Positions 54,307 through 63,860 of a stretch of DNA of 64,000 nucleotides are shown here, one piece after another. Where the stretch lies: NCBI GenBank assembly GCA_045599585.1, contig JAZRWH010000088.1, forward strand, positions 11,851-75,850, in the 5' to 3' direction. The translations under genes were made by a program, and so were the position numbers. How positions within the stretch are numbered: the first letter of the stretch is position 1; each line of letters begins with the position of its first letter. Origin of the DNA: RGIG464 sp045599585. GTDB taxonomy: Bacteria > Myxococcota_A > Bradymonadia > UBA4248. The notes below the pieces were generated by a model. It saw nothing but the letters and a program-made list of their open reading frames with translations. It ran no database searches and had not been told where the DNA came from.

Positions 54307-55989
54307 ATGACAACATCTCTAAGCGCGTCAGAACAGACAAACGCGCAGCCCTGTGTAAAAGTATTATCGATTGGTGGGACGGGCGTATTTGGCATGAACT
54401 GCCTGCTCATGACCACGCCAGAACGCCGTATTTTGATCGATTGTGGCGTATTGTTTCCCGCAGATGAAGACCTTGGCGTCGACCTGATTACGCCAGATTT
54501 TTCGGTACTCGAAAACGATCCGCCTGATGCGCTTCTCGTCACACATGCCCACGAAGACCACGTGGGTGCGATCCCTTATCTTCTGATGGCACTCAAAAAA
54601 GGCGGAATGAAGCGTAAACTCGCGATTTATGCTTCAGACATCACAACAGCATTTATTCGTCGTCGTCTGATTGAGCATGATCTTGAGTTAAGCGTTGATT
54701 TTCATGTTGTTTCGCCCAAACACACCGAGCAACTCGGAGATATAAGCGTCGAATTTATCGATGTTTGCCACTCCATTCCGGGATCATTGGCATTTGCCTT
54801 TGACACGCCATGCGGCAAGATCGTTCATTCTGGTGACTGGCGTATTGACAATACGCCTATGGCTGGTGCCAAGACCAACCTCGCGCGCTTTGAATCTCTC
54901 GGTGATGGCGGTGTTCGACTCTTTTTGAGCGATTCGACGAACGTCGAGGTCGATAATCATAACATTACGAGTGAGCTCGATGTTTTTAACGACCTACAAA
55001 AATGTATCAAAGATGCCGAAGGACGTGTTTTTGTAACGCTTTTTGCGTCGAATATTGGACGTCTTCAATCGCTGATTTTTGCAGCAGCCAATGTCGGTCG
55101 AAAACTTGCGGTCTGCGGGCGATCCATGACGGCAAACATGAACCTCGCTCGCGAACTAGGTTATCTGACGATTCCAGTTAACCTTGAGATTGTTCCTGAA
55201 GAAAAGATTCAAGATGCGGGAGATAATATTGTTATTGTCGTTTCGGGGTCTCAGGGCGAAAAAGCTGCATCGCTCTACAAGATTTCGCAAGGCGTTCATC
55301 CCAAGATCAAGCTTAAGCAGGGCGACATGTTGATCTATTCAGCGCGTCAAATTCCCGGCAACGAACGACGCGTCGGTTCGATTATCAACGGGTTTTATTG
55401 TCAGGGCGCTTCGATTGTCGATGCCCCAGAGCTCCATTTGCACAGTTCTGGTCACGGCAATCAGCGCGAACTTGAGCTTCTTATCGAACTTATTGCGCCC
55501 GAGATTTTCGTTCCGATTCACGGCGATTTCCGTCGCCTTGCACTTCACGAAAAACTTGCACAGCGCATCGAAACGAAGACGACGACAGAGATTCTTCAGG
55601 AAGGTCAATGCCTGTGCCTTTATCCCGATCGCCACGAAATTCACGACGGCTTTGAGCCGCTTCGACGTTATGTTGTCGGTAAATGTCCCGATGGCATCAA
55701 TGCAGACATCGTCAAAGAAAAGAAAAATATTGCCCACCAAGGCATTGTCATTATCAATGGTGTGCTTGATCAACGCGATATGCTCGTGGGTGAGCTTTCG
55801 GTGCATGTCATTGGTGTTTGCGTCAACGATGGCTGGCAGGATGAGCTTCTGCCCGAAATCCTGCGCACGATCACGAGCAGTGCGAATCATGGCGATATGA
55901 CGGAAATCGTGCGTCATAAAGCCGCGAAATACATAAAATCTGTCCTTGGTCGAATGCCAACGATCGTCGTCGATTTCCATCGCATTTAA
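54307..55989 (+). CDS. rnj: Ribonuclease J
   Basis: A 560-residue metallo-beta-lactamase/beta-CASP ribonuclease combining 5'-3' exo- and endonuclease activity in mRNA decay and rRNA maturation. The zinc-binding motif THAHEDH, the beta-CASP motifs (SGSQGE, PIHGDFRRL) and the C-terminal region of the family are present. Length matches bacterial RNase J (about 555). AAAGG lies upstream of ATG. Confidence 0.93.
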   Translation: MTTSLSASEQTNAQPCVKVLSIGGTGVFGMNCLLMTTPERRILIDCGVLFPADEDLGVDLITPDFSVLENDPPDALLVTHAHEDHVGAIPYLLMALKKGGMKRKLAIYASDITTAFIRRRLIEHDLELSVDFHVVSPKHTEQLGDISVEFIDVCHSIPGSLAFAFDTPCGKIVHSGDWRIDNTPMAGAKTNLARFESLGDGGVRLFLSDSTNVEVDNHNITSELDVFNDLQKCIKDAEGRVFVTLFASNIGRLQSLIFAAANVGRKLAVCGRSMTANMNLARELGYLTIPVNLEIVPEEKIQDAGDNIVIVVSGSQGEKAASLYKISQGVHPKIKLKQGDMLIYSARQIPGNERRVGSIINGFYCQGASIVDAPELHLHSSGHGNQRELELLIELIAPEIFVPIHGDFRRLALHEKLAQRIETKTTTEILQEGQCLCLYPDRHEIHDGFEPLRRYVVGKCPDGINADIVKEKKNIAHQGIVIINGVLDQRDMLVGELSVHVIGVCVNDGWQDELLPEILRTITSSANHGDMTEIVRHKAAKYIKSVLGRMPTIVVDFHRI

Positions 55990-55993
55990 TTTT

Positions 55994-56055
55994 GAGGTGG
56001 GGGAAGTTTCCCCCTGAGCGGCTATTTCCTGCGGAAATACGCCGCTACCCCCTCT
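55994..56055 (-). repeat. Large palindromic element copy K (compact form)
   Basis: The foot GGGGGAAGTTTCCCCC lies at the left, then TGAGCGGCTAT, tip TTTCC/GGAAA and ATACGCCGCTACCCCC. It begins 5 bp past the RNase J stop, so it sits where a terminator would be. The remaining 280 bp before the FHA gene shows nothing recognisable. Confidence 0.85.
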
Positions 56056-56335
56056 GTGCCGTGGGCAATAAGAAAGCTGATTTTATGAATTTTTTTGTTC
56101 AGCTTTGAAGAATATTTAAGAGCGATCTTGAATAACGCGATAGAATCAAGTTTGCAGCTCAGAAATTGAATAAGGCACAATGGAATAGGGATTAAGCCTT
56201 AGATGTTAATAGCGTTGTGTGGGTTGCTTGCCTACATTTGTTCATAGCAATCACCCCCATCGTGTGTTACAATGTAGGTGCAGGGCAGGCACTTGGTTCA
56301 TCTGCTGTTTTTAGTCGTAGTTTTTTAGGGTTATC

Positions 56336-58147
56336 ATGCTTCAGCTTGAAGTCATATCAGGAAAGAGTATCGGCAAACGCGCGACGTTTAGCAGTCGTGT
56401 TGTTCGTATTGGCACGGCAGCCGAGAATGATTTTCAGCTTGATGACGAGCTGGCTAGCCGTAACCATGGCATTTTTGTTGTAAGGCCTGGTCACAACTCG
56501 TACGTCTATCGAGATTTGTTGAGCACCCATGGATCGCGTGTTCATACGAACGCAACGGATGTCGTACTGTTGGATCACCAGGTACCGCAATCTGTTTTGC
56601 TTTCGCATGAAGTAATCATTCACGTTGGTCGAAGTACGATCAAATGTCTTTGTCGAGCGGACGAACCGGAAGACAGCTGCGACAAGGTTTCGCTGATTGA
56701 AGAAGTTTCATGTAAAGGCAACACGGGGATCAGTGCATCCAAAGAAGTCGAGCAGCTTTTAGGCAGTCTTCGAGAGGTAGCGTACAAAACGTCGCTTCGC
56801 GACACGTTTAAGAGCATGATTGATTCAGCTTTTGCGTATGCGCCCGATATAGATCACGGAACGATTTGGCAGTGCGACCGAGATCGCTGTATTTTTTCGT
56901 GTGCGTTTGAGCGTATGCGTCGACAGCAACAGGGAACGGCATCGGTTGGTTTAACGCAGTTCAAAAAGGCACTTGAGAAAGACGAATCCACCTTACTTCT
57001 TGTCAATCGAATGAGCGGGGAGAAGATTGTTCCGTCGAACGTGTTGATCATTCCAGTATGCGAAGAGTTTTTCAGTGAGACGATTGTTGTTTTTGAGTCA
57101 CTGAAGCCGATAACGCACGGAATGATTGGTTGGCTAATAGAGCTTGTCAAAAACGCATCGATCTCAGCGGCGCGGACGTATCAGAATGCGGATTTATACG
57201 ATGTTTTAGACGGGTTTATCCGTTCGACGATCTCAGCGTTTGATACGCGCGACCCTGCTTCTGCGGGGCATTCGACTCGTGTTTCGAATTACGTGTTAAT
57301 GACGGCGCATGTGATTGATTCGCAGACGACGGGTCCGTTTGCTTCGACGTCTTTTTCGCGGGATGAGTTTGATGAGCTGCGTTATGCGGCGCTTTTGCAT
57401 GACATTGGCAAGATTTCTGTACGCGAAGAGATCGTATTGAAATCGGGTCGATTATTTCCACGCGATTACACGTCCTTGCTTGAGCGCATTGATTTATTTT
57501 CGGCGTGGTTTGAGACGCAGACGCCCGAGAAGTTGGGTGCAGCGTGGCGTTCTCAGGAGACCTTTGCGCATTATCGAGAGTTAGTGGGTCGACTTCAGCA
57601 CGCAGATGCACCGATTATGGATGCAGATCGAGCGTACATGGAAGAAATGCGTAAGACGTTCATCACGACGCGTCCGACCCTTCCGTTGTTGTCAGCGAAT
57701 GAGCACAAGAATCTTTTAATTCCGTACGGAACGCTGAATGCAGATGAGCGCCGAGATATTCAGCAGCATGCATTAATATCGTGGCGCTATTTATCGCGAA
57801 TTTTGTGGCCGCGCCGTTGGTCTCGCGTACCATCGTTTGTTCTTCAGCATCATGAGAAGCTCAATGGTACGGGATATCCGTACGGAATAAGCGGCGAAGC
57901 CATATTTTTACAGAGTCGAATTCTCACCGTATGCGATATTTTTGATGCGCTGACGGGGGGAGACAGGCCCTATAAGCAGCGACATTCTTTTTCGGAAGCG
58001 GCAGAAATTCTGATTCGGGATGCCGATCGCGGAGCACTTGATAAGGACGTTACAAATCTCTTTATCGAGCAAGTTTTGCCTCAGATTTGTGATCTTGATT
58101 CGAGTTATGCGGAGCTTTCGAGTGCCGGCATTCCGTCGATGGCTTAA
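56336..58147 (+). CDS. FHA domain plus HD-GYP-type phosphodiesterase
   Basis: A 603-residue signalling protein. An FHA domain at about residues 1-110 (VRIGTAAENDFQLDD, SRNHGIFV) binds phospho-threonine. A GAF-like middle part follows (about 145-285), then an HD-GYP domain (about 300-585) with GHSTRVS, the HD of LLHDIGKI and HHEKLNGTGYP. HD-GYP enzymes hydrolyse cyclic di-GMP. The architecture joins Ser/Thr-kinase signalling to second-messenger breakdown. A kinase partner is not in the window, but a PP2C is. Confidence 0.88.
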   Translation: MLQLEVISGKSIGKRATFSSRVVRIGTAAENDFQLDDELASRNHGIFVVRPGHNSYVYRDLLSTHGSRVHTNATDVVLLDHQVPQSVLLSHEVIIHVGRSTIKCLCRADEPEDSCDKVSLIEEVSCKGNTGISASKEVEQLLGSLREVAYKTSLRDTFKSMIDSAFAYAPDIDHGTIWQCDRDRCIFSCAFERMRRQQQGTASVGLTQFKKALEKDESTLLLVNRMSGEKIVPSNVLIIPVCEEFFSETIVVFESLKPITHGMIGWLIELVKNASISAARTYQNADLYDVLDGFIRSTISAFDTRDPASAGHSTRVSNYVLMTAHVIDSQTTGPFASTSFSRDEFDELRYAALLHDIGKISVREEIVLKSGRLFPRDYTSLLERIDLFSAWFETQTPEKLGAAWRSQETFAHYRELVGRLQHADAPIMDADRAYMEEMRKTFITTRPTLPLLSANEHKNLLIPYGTLNADERRDIQQHALISWRYLSRILWPRRWSRVPSFVLQHHEKLNGTGYPYGISGEAIFLQSRILTVCDIFDALTGGDRPYKQRHSFSEAAEILIRDADRGALDKDVTNLFIEQVLPQICDLDSSYAELSSAGIPSMA

Positions 58148-58175
58148 GGAATGAAGTATAAGCGCCGCAGGCGAA

Positions 58176-58326
58176 GAGGGGGTAGCGGCGTATTCGCGAA
58201 GCCATGGGCAATCGAATGGCGTAAGCGCGTACGAAGGGGAAGGAACGGCTAAAGGCTGAGCTTGAATGCTAATGCGCGAGATGTCTTGGCTTCGCGGATA
58301 GACGGTCAGGGGGAGACTTCCCCCTC
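58176..58326 (+). repeat. Large palindromic element copy L (long form)
   Basis: GTAGCGGCGTATTCGCGAAGCC opens and GGCTTCGCGGATAGACGGTCAG closes, the longest inner tip pairing. The inner DNA is distantly related to copy J. It is 29 bp past the FHA-HD-GYP stop; the remaining gap to the next gene shows nothing. Confidence 0.85.
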
Positions 58327-58460
58327 ACAAAACCACCCTAAAAAGGTTTGTTAAAGCAAGGTAGTACGCCAATTTGCGCAATTTTGTTCAAACGAGAGCG
58401 GGCTGCTTTTAAATGTTCAGTAATCACAAAAAAGTGCATTCGTAGTAAAAGGTATGGTGT

Positions 58461-59936
58461 TTGTTCGAGGCGTTAAAAAAGCTCGGACACATCGTTCAAC
58501 TAAGCTTAGCGTTCCGGTGTTTGCGCAATTGCACGCCGGTTTTTATTTGTATGCGTCGAAGAATTCCCATCCTTATTACGCTTTTTATTTTGGTCGGTAC
58601 GCTTGTCATCGCCCAGATCGACAGTCAGATTTTATCGAGTCGCAGCGAGAAAATGGATTTTGTCGAAGTGTCGTCGTGCGAGTCGAGCGAGACAATCACG
58701 CTTGCAACGTCATCGGATAAGATTGAGACAAACTATTTGATTTACGTATGCAGCGGCAATGCAGTGGCGCCACAAGAGCAGAAGCAGACGATGCAGATGC
58801 CCAAGGTTGTGTCAGAGGACATGCCGGTGATGGTACAGCAGATGATGTCTGACGGCATAACCGGCGACACATTTTTTGTTCATCCAGATGTAACGGAGCA
58901 TTTAAAGTGTAAATATGGCGAGCGTAACTTTTGTTACAACGCGTCGATCACTGAACAAGCGATGGGAGCTTTTCCGGAAATTTTTCATACGGATGCCAAA
59001 GACTCGGTTTTGACGCTGTCGCCAGGTGAATTTGTCATTCGATTGGCTGAGCAAAAGGAAGTGTCGACTGTAAGTCGGACGCTTTTGTTGACGGCCCTGG
59101 CGTCACTTTTGTTTGGGTTATTTTTTGCGTGGCGTCGACGAGACGCTTTTCCACGTCCGAACTACAAAGTTTACGACGGCCCGATTGCATTTGTTTTAAG
59201 TTTAATTGTGGGCGTTGTGCTGTCCAGCTTAGCGTTTAAAATCGTACCGTTTAGTGGCCTATATATTCCTCAAACGACGATGACATGTGCCAATTTCGGC
59301 ATGTTTTTGGGTCTTTTTGGTGTTGCATCGATCTACGTTTTGATCAGGACGTTTTCAAAAGATTCTGAGTCGATGCCAGTTCTCGAAGCGCCTGCGCAAG
59401 TATCGGCCGCGTCGTCGATCATTGCCGAGGATGCAGCGCCTGTCACCGTAGAAAAAGAAGGAGCCGATCAGCCGCCGTCACCGAAGGTCTTCAAGATGCA
59501 TCCGATGGCGTTTGCGATGATAGCCGGTTTTATTCTTGCGATCTTAGCAGCTGTATCCACGGTATTTTCGGGTTCGTTTGAGCTTGATCTAAACGATATC
59601 GCCAATCAATTTACGAGCGAGCGATTAGCGTTAGGTCATTTTGCAATGCTTGCTGGTATTTCGGAAGAACTGCTTTATCGCGGCGTTATACAGACTGCGA
59701 TTGGTGGACGTAAAACGCATGGTGTACGTGCTGTGTTGGGTATGGTGATTACGGCATTACTCTTTATGTCCGTTCACATTCCCCAATCGATGGGTCATCT
59801 TTTTACGCTTCTTCCCGTCTTCTGTCTTGGGCTCACGAGCGGCTATGCCAAGATGAGAACGCAATCGATTTTTCCGTCGATGACCATGCATATGACATAC
59901 AACACCGTTCTTCTGATTCCGTCATTTTTCGTCTGA
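58461..59936 (+). CDS. CPBP family intramembrane metalloprotease
   Basis: A 491-residue membrane protein of the CAAX/bacteriocin-processing (Abi) family. The glutamate pair lies in GISEELLYRGVIQ, with MSVHIPQSMGH and SMTMHMTYN providing the catalytic histidines. The N-terminal half has a signal anchor and an extracytoplasmic domain of about 170 residues with four cysteines, then several membrane helices. It would cleave within membranes; the substrate is unknown. The start is uncertain: TTG at 58461 has AAAAGG upstream, whereas the ATG at 58551 has none. Confidence 0.8.
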   Translation: MFEALKKLGHIVQLSLAFRCLRNCTPVFICMRRRIPILITLFILVGTLVIAQIDSQILSSRSEKMDFVEVSSCESSETITLATSSDKIETNYLIYVCSGNAVAPQEQKQTMQMPKVVSEDMPVMVQQMMSDGITGDTFFVHPDVTEHLKCKYGERNFCYNASITEQAMGAFPEIFHTDAKDSVLTLSPGEFVIRLAEQKEVSTVSRTLLLTALASLLFGLFFAWRRRDAFPRPNYKVYDGPIAFVLSLIVGVVLSSLAFKIVPFSGLYIPQTTMTCANFGMFLGLFGVASIYVLIRTFSKDSESMPVLEAPAQVSAASSIIAEDAAPVTVEKEGADQPPSPKVFKMHPMAFAMIAGFILAILAAVSTVFSGSFELDLNDIANQFTSERLALGHFAMLAGISEELLYRGVIQTAIGGRKTHGVRAVLGMVITALLFMSVHIPQSMGHLFTLLPVFCLGLTSGYAKMRTQSIFPSMTMHMTYNTVLLIPSFFV

Positions 59937-59956
59937 TACAGGATCGATAATACTTT

Positions 59957-60571
59957 ATGACTGCACGTTTTATTGCGATTGCCGGCAACATCGGTGCTGG
60001 CAAATCGACCATGGTAGGATTTATGTCTCGCCGATTTGGTCTTCATCCTCTTTACGAACCTGTCGACGAGAATCCATACATTGCCGATTTTTATGAAGAT
60101 ATGAATCGTTGGTCGTTCAACTCGCAGATCTTTTATTTGTCGCGCAAATTTGCGCTTCATCTTGAAGCACAGAAGAGCGAATCGCGGGTCATTCTCGATC
60201 GAACGATCTACGAAGATGCAGAAATTTTTGTCGAGAATCTTTATCGTAGGCGCGGGTTGAGCAAACGGGACTACAATACGTATCGAGAGCTATATGCGAC
60301 GATTCGTCAAGAGCTTCAGCCGCCAGATCTTTTGATATATCTTCGTTGTTCAGTTCGAGGCGTACGCCACCGCATTCGCAAGCGTGCCCGTGAATCAGAA
60401 ATGGCCATACCACTTTCGTACATCCAGCGTTTGCATGAGCAGTACGAGAGTTGGTTTGAAAAATACGACTTAGGCCCCAAAGCCGTGATCGAGACTGGGA
60501 AACTCGATTATCTCAACGACATCATTCATCGTGCAGACCTCATTGAGCAGATTGAAACGCTTCTTTCTTAA
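59957..60571 (+). CDS. Deoxynucleoside kinase
   Basis: A 204-residue P-loop kinase that phosphorylates deoxynucleosides for salvage. The P-loop is IAGNIGAGKST, the ERS/DR-type motif is VILDRTIYEDAEIF, and a LID with Arg residues (RIRKRARE) follows. Length fits the dNK/dGK family. Its last 41 bases overlap the next gene. Confidence 0.9.
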   Translation: MTARFIAIAGNIGAGKSTMVGFMSRRFGLHPLYEPVDENPYIADFYEDMNRWSFNSQIFYLSRKFALHLEAQKSESRVILDRTIYEDAEIFVENLYRRRGLSKRDYNTYRELYATIRQELQPPDLLIYLRCSVRGVRHRIRKRARESEMAIPLSYIQRLHEQYESWFEKYDLGPKAVIETGKLDYLNDIIHRADLIEQIETLLS

Positions 60572-62636
60572 AACGGGCGTCGCGCTGAGTATATTTTTAA
60601 GCGCGTCATCAGCCTATGCAACGGACGTCGCATCGAAGACTGAGCTTGTATCACAATTGTTCAGCGAAGATGATTCGACGGCCGACGCAGCGGCAGAGGC
60701 ATTAAGCCGTCAAAACGATCCATCGATTCTTCCACTGATCCTTGTAAATCTGGATCGATCGACGCATCTTGAGGCGCTTGCGCGTGCGATTGAAGTCGCA
60801 GCGCCGATTTGCGATTCGACGTGTGTGCCTTATTTGGCAACGAACCTTCGTCACAACGACCGTGGTGTTGTCTTGGCTTCGGCGCATGCTGCGGAACTAT
60901 TAGCGCGTCCTGAACTTCGACCGGCGCTTTTGGATCTTGTGGTCAATAACACGGACGAGCTAGTACGGCTAACGGCAGCCAATGCGTTAATCCGCATCAC
61001 GCCCGACGAAGCCTATGATGAACTATTTGCATTCGTTCTTTCCAAAGCGCCCAATGCAGCATCGTTGGCGATTGTACGGGCTTTGCCGAAGTCACGTATG
61101 AGTGATTTTGTGCCGCGTTTTGCAGAACTTGCGCTTAATCCTAATTATGCGACGAGTGTGATTGCAGCGTACACGCGTTGTGATCAGGCACATTTGCTCT
61201 TTGATGTTCTCGTTAGGATGTCGGTAGAGAATTTGCCTAATGCGCAGCGAGAAGCTCTGTTGCGTGCGCTTCGCCGGCTTGCGCCGTATGCAGCTTCCAA
61301 AGCGTCTGTGTTTGCATCGGAACGTCTACGCAGCTTTGCCGAATCGACGACGACGCTCGAGAGTGTTCAGGTTTCGGCCAGAATGCTCGCTTCGTTTGAC
61401 GGAATGCTTCCGACGATTTTACGTCGAGCCGCTGTGTATCCCGAAGCGTTTACGCCGGATGTTGTAGCAGACATCGTGGATCACCTTTCGGAGCAAGATT
61501 GTGCTCAGCTCGTCGATATGCTTTTACTCGATGATGGGGTGACGAGCGAACCGTTTGGTCGAAAACAGCTTTTGAATATCGAAACGCCGTCCGTAGCCAC
61601 GATGGCTTTGCTTCGTCGCATGCAGGGGATGCATACGAGCGAGGTCATGCGTTTTGGAATTGAAGCGACCTATAGTCACAATGACAGTGTTGTTGAGCAG
61701 GCGATCGATATTTTAGGTGCCGAGGATGATCCGAGTGCGTCGGTAACACAGCGCCTAACCTCGTTGTTAGGGCGTCGAGGAACAGCGCAACGCGCAGCTT
61801 TGGCGCTCAAAACGCCCGTGGCACTCGCTGCAGATACGAATGACGTTCCTGGGGCTCAACTATATGCTCGTTGGGCTAATGCCGCTATTGCACGACGTAT
61901 TGCGCCTTCGCCCGAAGCGATTGCGGAAGCGCGTAAAATTGTTGAAAATCCACGCAGACGTCATGCCCTTCCTGCGATGGCATTGCTTGTAGCTGCACAT
62001 GAAGTGCCGCCCGAAATTGAAATGGACGTTTTGCAAACGCTTGCGACAGATATGCAGCGTTTGTGGCTCAAAGCTAAATGCAGTTCTGGTACAGCAACGG
62101 TTGAACTCATGCAGACTGCACTTAACACCAACACACTTTGTGCCGAAGCCCTAAGTTGCCTGAACGAAGATCTTGAACTTGCGCGCTCGACTTTTAGCGA
62201 TACGCAGACGTTGGTGCCGTTGATTCGCGCTCAAAACCCTCAAGTTGCATTGCGTGCTATGCGATTGACGGCTTTGCTTGCTGAACAGCAGATGCGCATG
62301 GATTCAAAAGTTCGAAGCGCGCTTGAAGCACGTCTTTTCGACAAAGATCAACGTCTTCCGCACAATGCTCTTCGTGCGCTTCAAGCGCTTCACGCCCTTC
62401 CAGCGCGCGATACGCTTCTTTCTCTCTACGGCCGTGCGACGCTTCCGCAGACGCGCAACTATCTGGCTCTTTTGGGCGGTCTTACAGTCTTTGAGGATGA
62501 GCCCGAAAGTGGTCGCTCAAAATCTGCTTTGGGTGCTGCGCAGACTAAGCTCGGTTCGCATTACATTTTTACCTACGATCACGGCGCTTTTGACGTTCTA
62601 GACGCCGCTTCGACCGCCGTACAATTTGGATTTTAA
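60531..62636 (+). CDS. Exported HEAT-repeat protein
   Basis: A 701-residue protein with a signal peptide (cleavage near SSAYATDV) and repeated helical HEAT-like units with DPSILPLILVNL-type phrases from residue 60 onward. It probably scaffolds periplasmic or outer-membrane partners. The start (GTG at 60531) lies 41 bp inside the kinase gene; TTG codons at 60543 or 60552 are also possible. The gene is closely followed by tsaE (3-bp gap). Confidence 0.72.
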   Translation: MQTSLSRLKRFFLKTGVALSIFLSASSAYATDVASKTELVSQLFSEDDSTADAAAEALSRQNDPSILPLILVNLDRSTHLEALARAIEVAAPICDSTCVPYLATNLRHNDRGVVLASAHAAELLARPELRPALLDLVVNNTDELVRLTAANALIRITPDEAYDELFAFVLSKAPNAASLAIVRALPKSRMSDFVPRFAELALNPNYATSVIAAYTRCDQAHLLFDVLVRMSVENLPNAQREALLRALRRLAPYAASKASVFASERLRSFAESTTTLESVQVSARMLASFDGMLPTILRRAAVYPEAFTPDVVADIVDHLSEQDCAQLVDMLLLDDGVTSEPFGRKQLLNIETPSVATMALLRRMQGMHTSEVMRFGIEATYSHNDSVVEQAIDILGAEDDPSASVTQRLTSLLGRRGTAQRAALALKTPVALAADTNDVPGAQLYARWANAAIARRIAPSPEAIAEARKIVENPRRRHALPAMALLVAAHEVPPEIEMDVLQTLATDMQRLWLKAKCSSGTATVELMQTALNTNTLCAEALSCLNEDLELARSTFSDTQTLVPLIRAQNPQVALRAMRLTALLAEQQMRMDSKVRSALEARLFDKDQRLPHNALRALQALHALPARDTLLSLYGRATLPQTRNYLALLGGLTVFEDEPESGRSKSALGAAQTKLGSHYIFTYDHGAFDVLDAASTAVQFGF

Positions 62637-62639
62637 ATT

Positions 62640-63134
62640 ATGACAGTTCGTTCAGCTTCTCTTGAAGAAACCATTCGCTTTGGCGAAAAACTCGGTAAAG
62701 TACTTAAACCAGGCGACATCGTTGCGCTTAAGGGCACGTTGGGCATCGGTAAAACGCAACTCGTCCGTGGTATCGCCCGTACCTATCTCGGTTCAGACAA
62801 CCGCGTGTGCTCGCCGTCGTTTACAATCATTAATCAATACGAAGCCAAAGGCCGCACGATTAATCACCTCGACCTGTATCGCCTTTCGACCCTCGAAGAA
62901 GTTGAGTCGACAGGCTATTGGGACTGCGTCGAAGATCCGAATGCACTCGTCATCATCGAGTGGCTCGAACAAGTCGATCAAGCGCAGCCGATCGACTTTG
63001 TCACGCTCGACATTACTTTTGAAGGGGATACGGACGACGTGGAGCTTTCGGGGCTTCCGCGTCTGTATAACCTCGTGGGCGATCCCGATTCGGATTTGTA
63101 TCAGCGACTCGCGGTCGTTTTTGAAGAGGCGTAA
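62640..63134 (+). CDS. tsaE: tRNA threonylcarbamoyladenosine ATPase
   Basis: A 164-residue P-loop ATPase needed for t6A modification of tRNA with TsaB and TsaD. The P-loop is LKGTLGIGKTQLVRG, and the family phrases SPSFTIINQY and HLDLYRL are present. Three bases separate it from the upstream HEAT gene and three from the phosphatase gene, so it is part of one operon. Confidence 0.93.
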   Translation: MTVRSASLEETIRFGEKLGKVLKPGDIVALKGTLGIGKTQLVRGIARTYLGSDNRVCSPSFTIINQYEAKGRTINHLDLYRLSTLEEVESTGYWDCVEDPNALVIIEWLEQVDQAQPIDFVTLDITFEGDTDDVELSGLPRLYNLVGDPDSDLYQRLAVVFEEA

Positions 63135-63137
63135 TTC

Positions 63138-63746
63138 ATGCAGCGATTGTACCTTTGTCGACACGGCAAGACCTCATGGAATGGTGAGCGACGTATTCAG
63201 GGACTAAACGACATTGAGTTAAGCCAAGAAGGTCACAACCAGGCTGAGGCGTTGGCGCAGTTTCTTAAAAAACAAATTCAATCGCCGCTTCGAATTGTGA
63301 CGAGTCCGCTTTTGCGCGCTAGCCAGACGGCGGCACACATCGGTGCTGCACTCGCGTTGCCTGTCGAAACGGACGAACGCATCATCGAGATTAATACGGG
63401 CATCTTTACGGGCATGCGCCTCGATGATCTTAAAACGAACGAAGCATGGCAGGAACATCTGCGTGATCCTTGGCGCGCAGGATACGGTGCAACAGGCGAA
63501 TCTGCAGAATCAGTGCGCGACCGTATGCTTGATATTATTCACGAAGCAATGCAATCGGACGACGAGCGAGATCTCATGCTCGTGACGCACGCGAGTCCAA
63601 TACGACATGTCATCATGGCGCTTATGGATATTCCACACGAACACCTCTACCACATCATGGTGCACAACGCTTCAGTCTCTCTGTTTGAAAACCGTGAAGA
63701 CTTCTACAAATGCGTGTACCTCAATTTGAAACCTTCCGATTTTTGA
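63138..63746 (+). CDS. Histidine phosphatase family protein
   Basis: A 202-residue phosphoglycerate-mutase-like protein with the RHG motif LCRHGKTSWNGERR, the second catalytic His in VTHASPIRH and a Glu in EINTGIFTGM. The family contains many phosphatases of small molecules; the substrate cannot be told. It follows tsaE with a 3-bp gap and ends the operon. Confidence 0.87.
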   Translation: MQRLYLCRHGKTSWNGERRIQGLNDIELSQEGHNQAEALAQFLKKQIQSPLRIVTSPLLRASQTAAHIGAALALPVETDERIIEINTGIFTGMRLDDLKTNEAWQEHLRDPWRAGYGATGESAESVRDRMLDIIHEAMQSDDERDLMLVTHASPIRHVIMALMDIPHEHLYHIMVHNASVSLFENREDFYKCVYLNLKPSDF

Positions 63747-63812
63747 TCGCTTAGCGCAGAGGTTTGCGTTTGTGCGCCGCAGGCATCTCACCGAAGCTAG
63801 GGCTTCGGTGAA

Positions 63813-63860
63813 GAGGGGGTAGCGGCGTATCAGCGCAGCTGATAGCCGCGTGGGGGGAGA
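63813..63860 (+). repeat. Large palindromic element copy M, interrupted by an IS30-type element
   Basis: GTAGCGGCGTATCAGC and GCTGATAGCCGCG are intact, but the foot is cut after GGGGGGAGAC: TTCCCCC is missing and unrelated DNA begins about 63861. It is the only copy without its right end. Confidence 0.8.

Noticed and set aside
1670..63860. CRISPR-like reading of the regularly recurring palindromes
   Set aside because: Copies are kilobases apart, single, in both orientations and without spacers.
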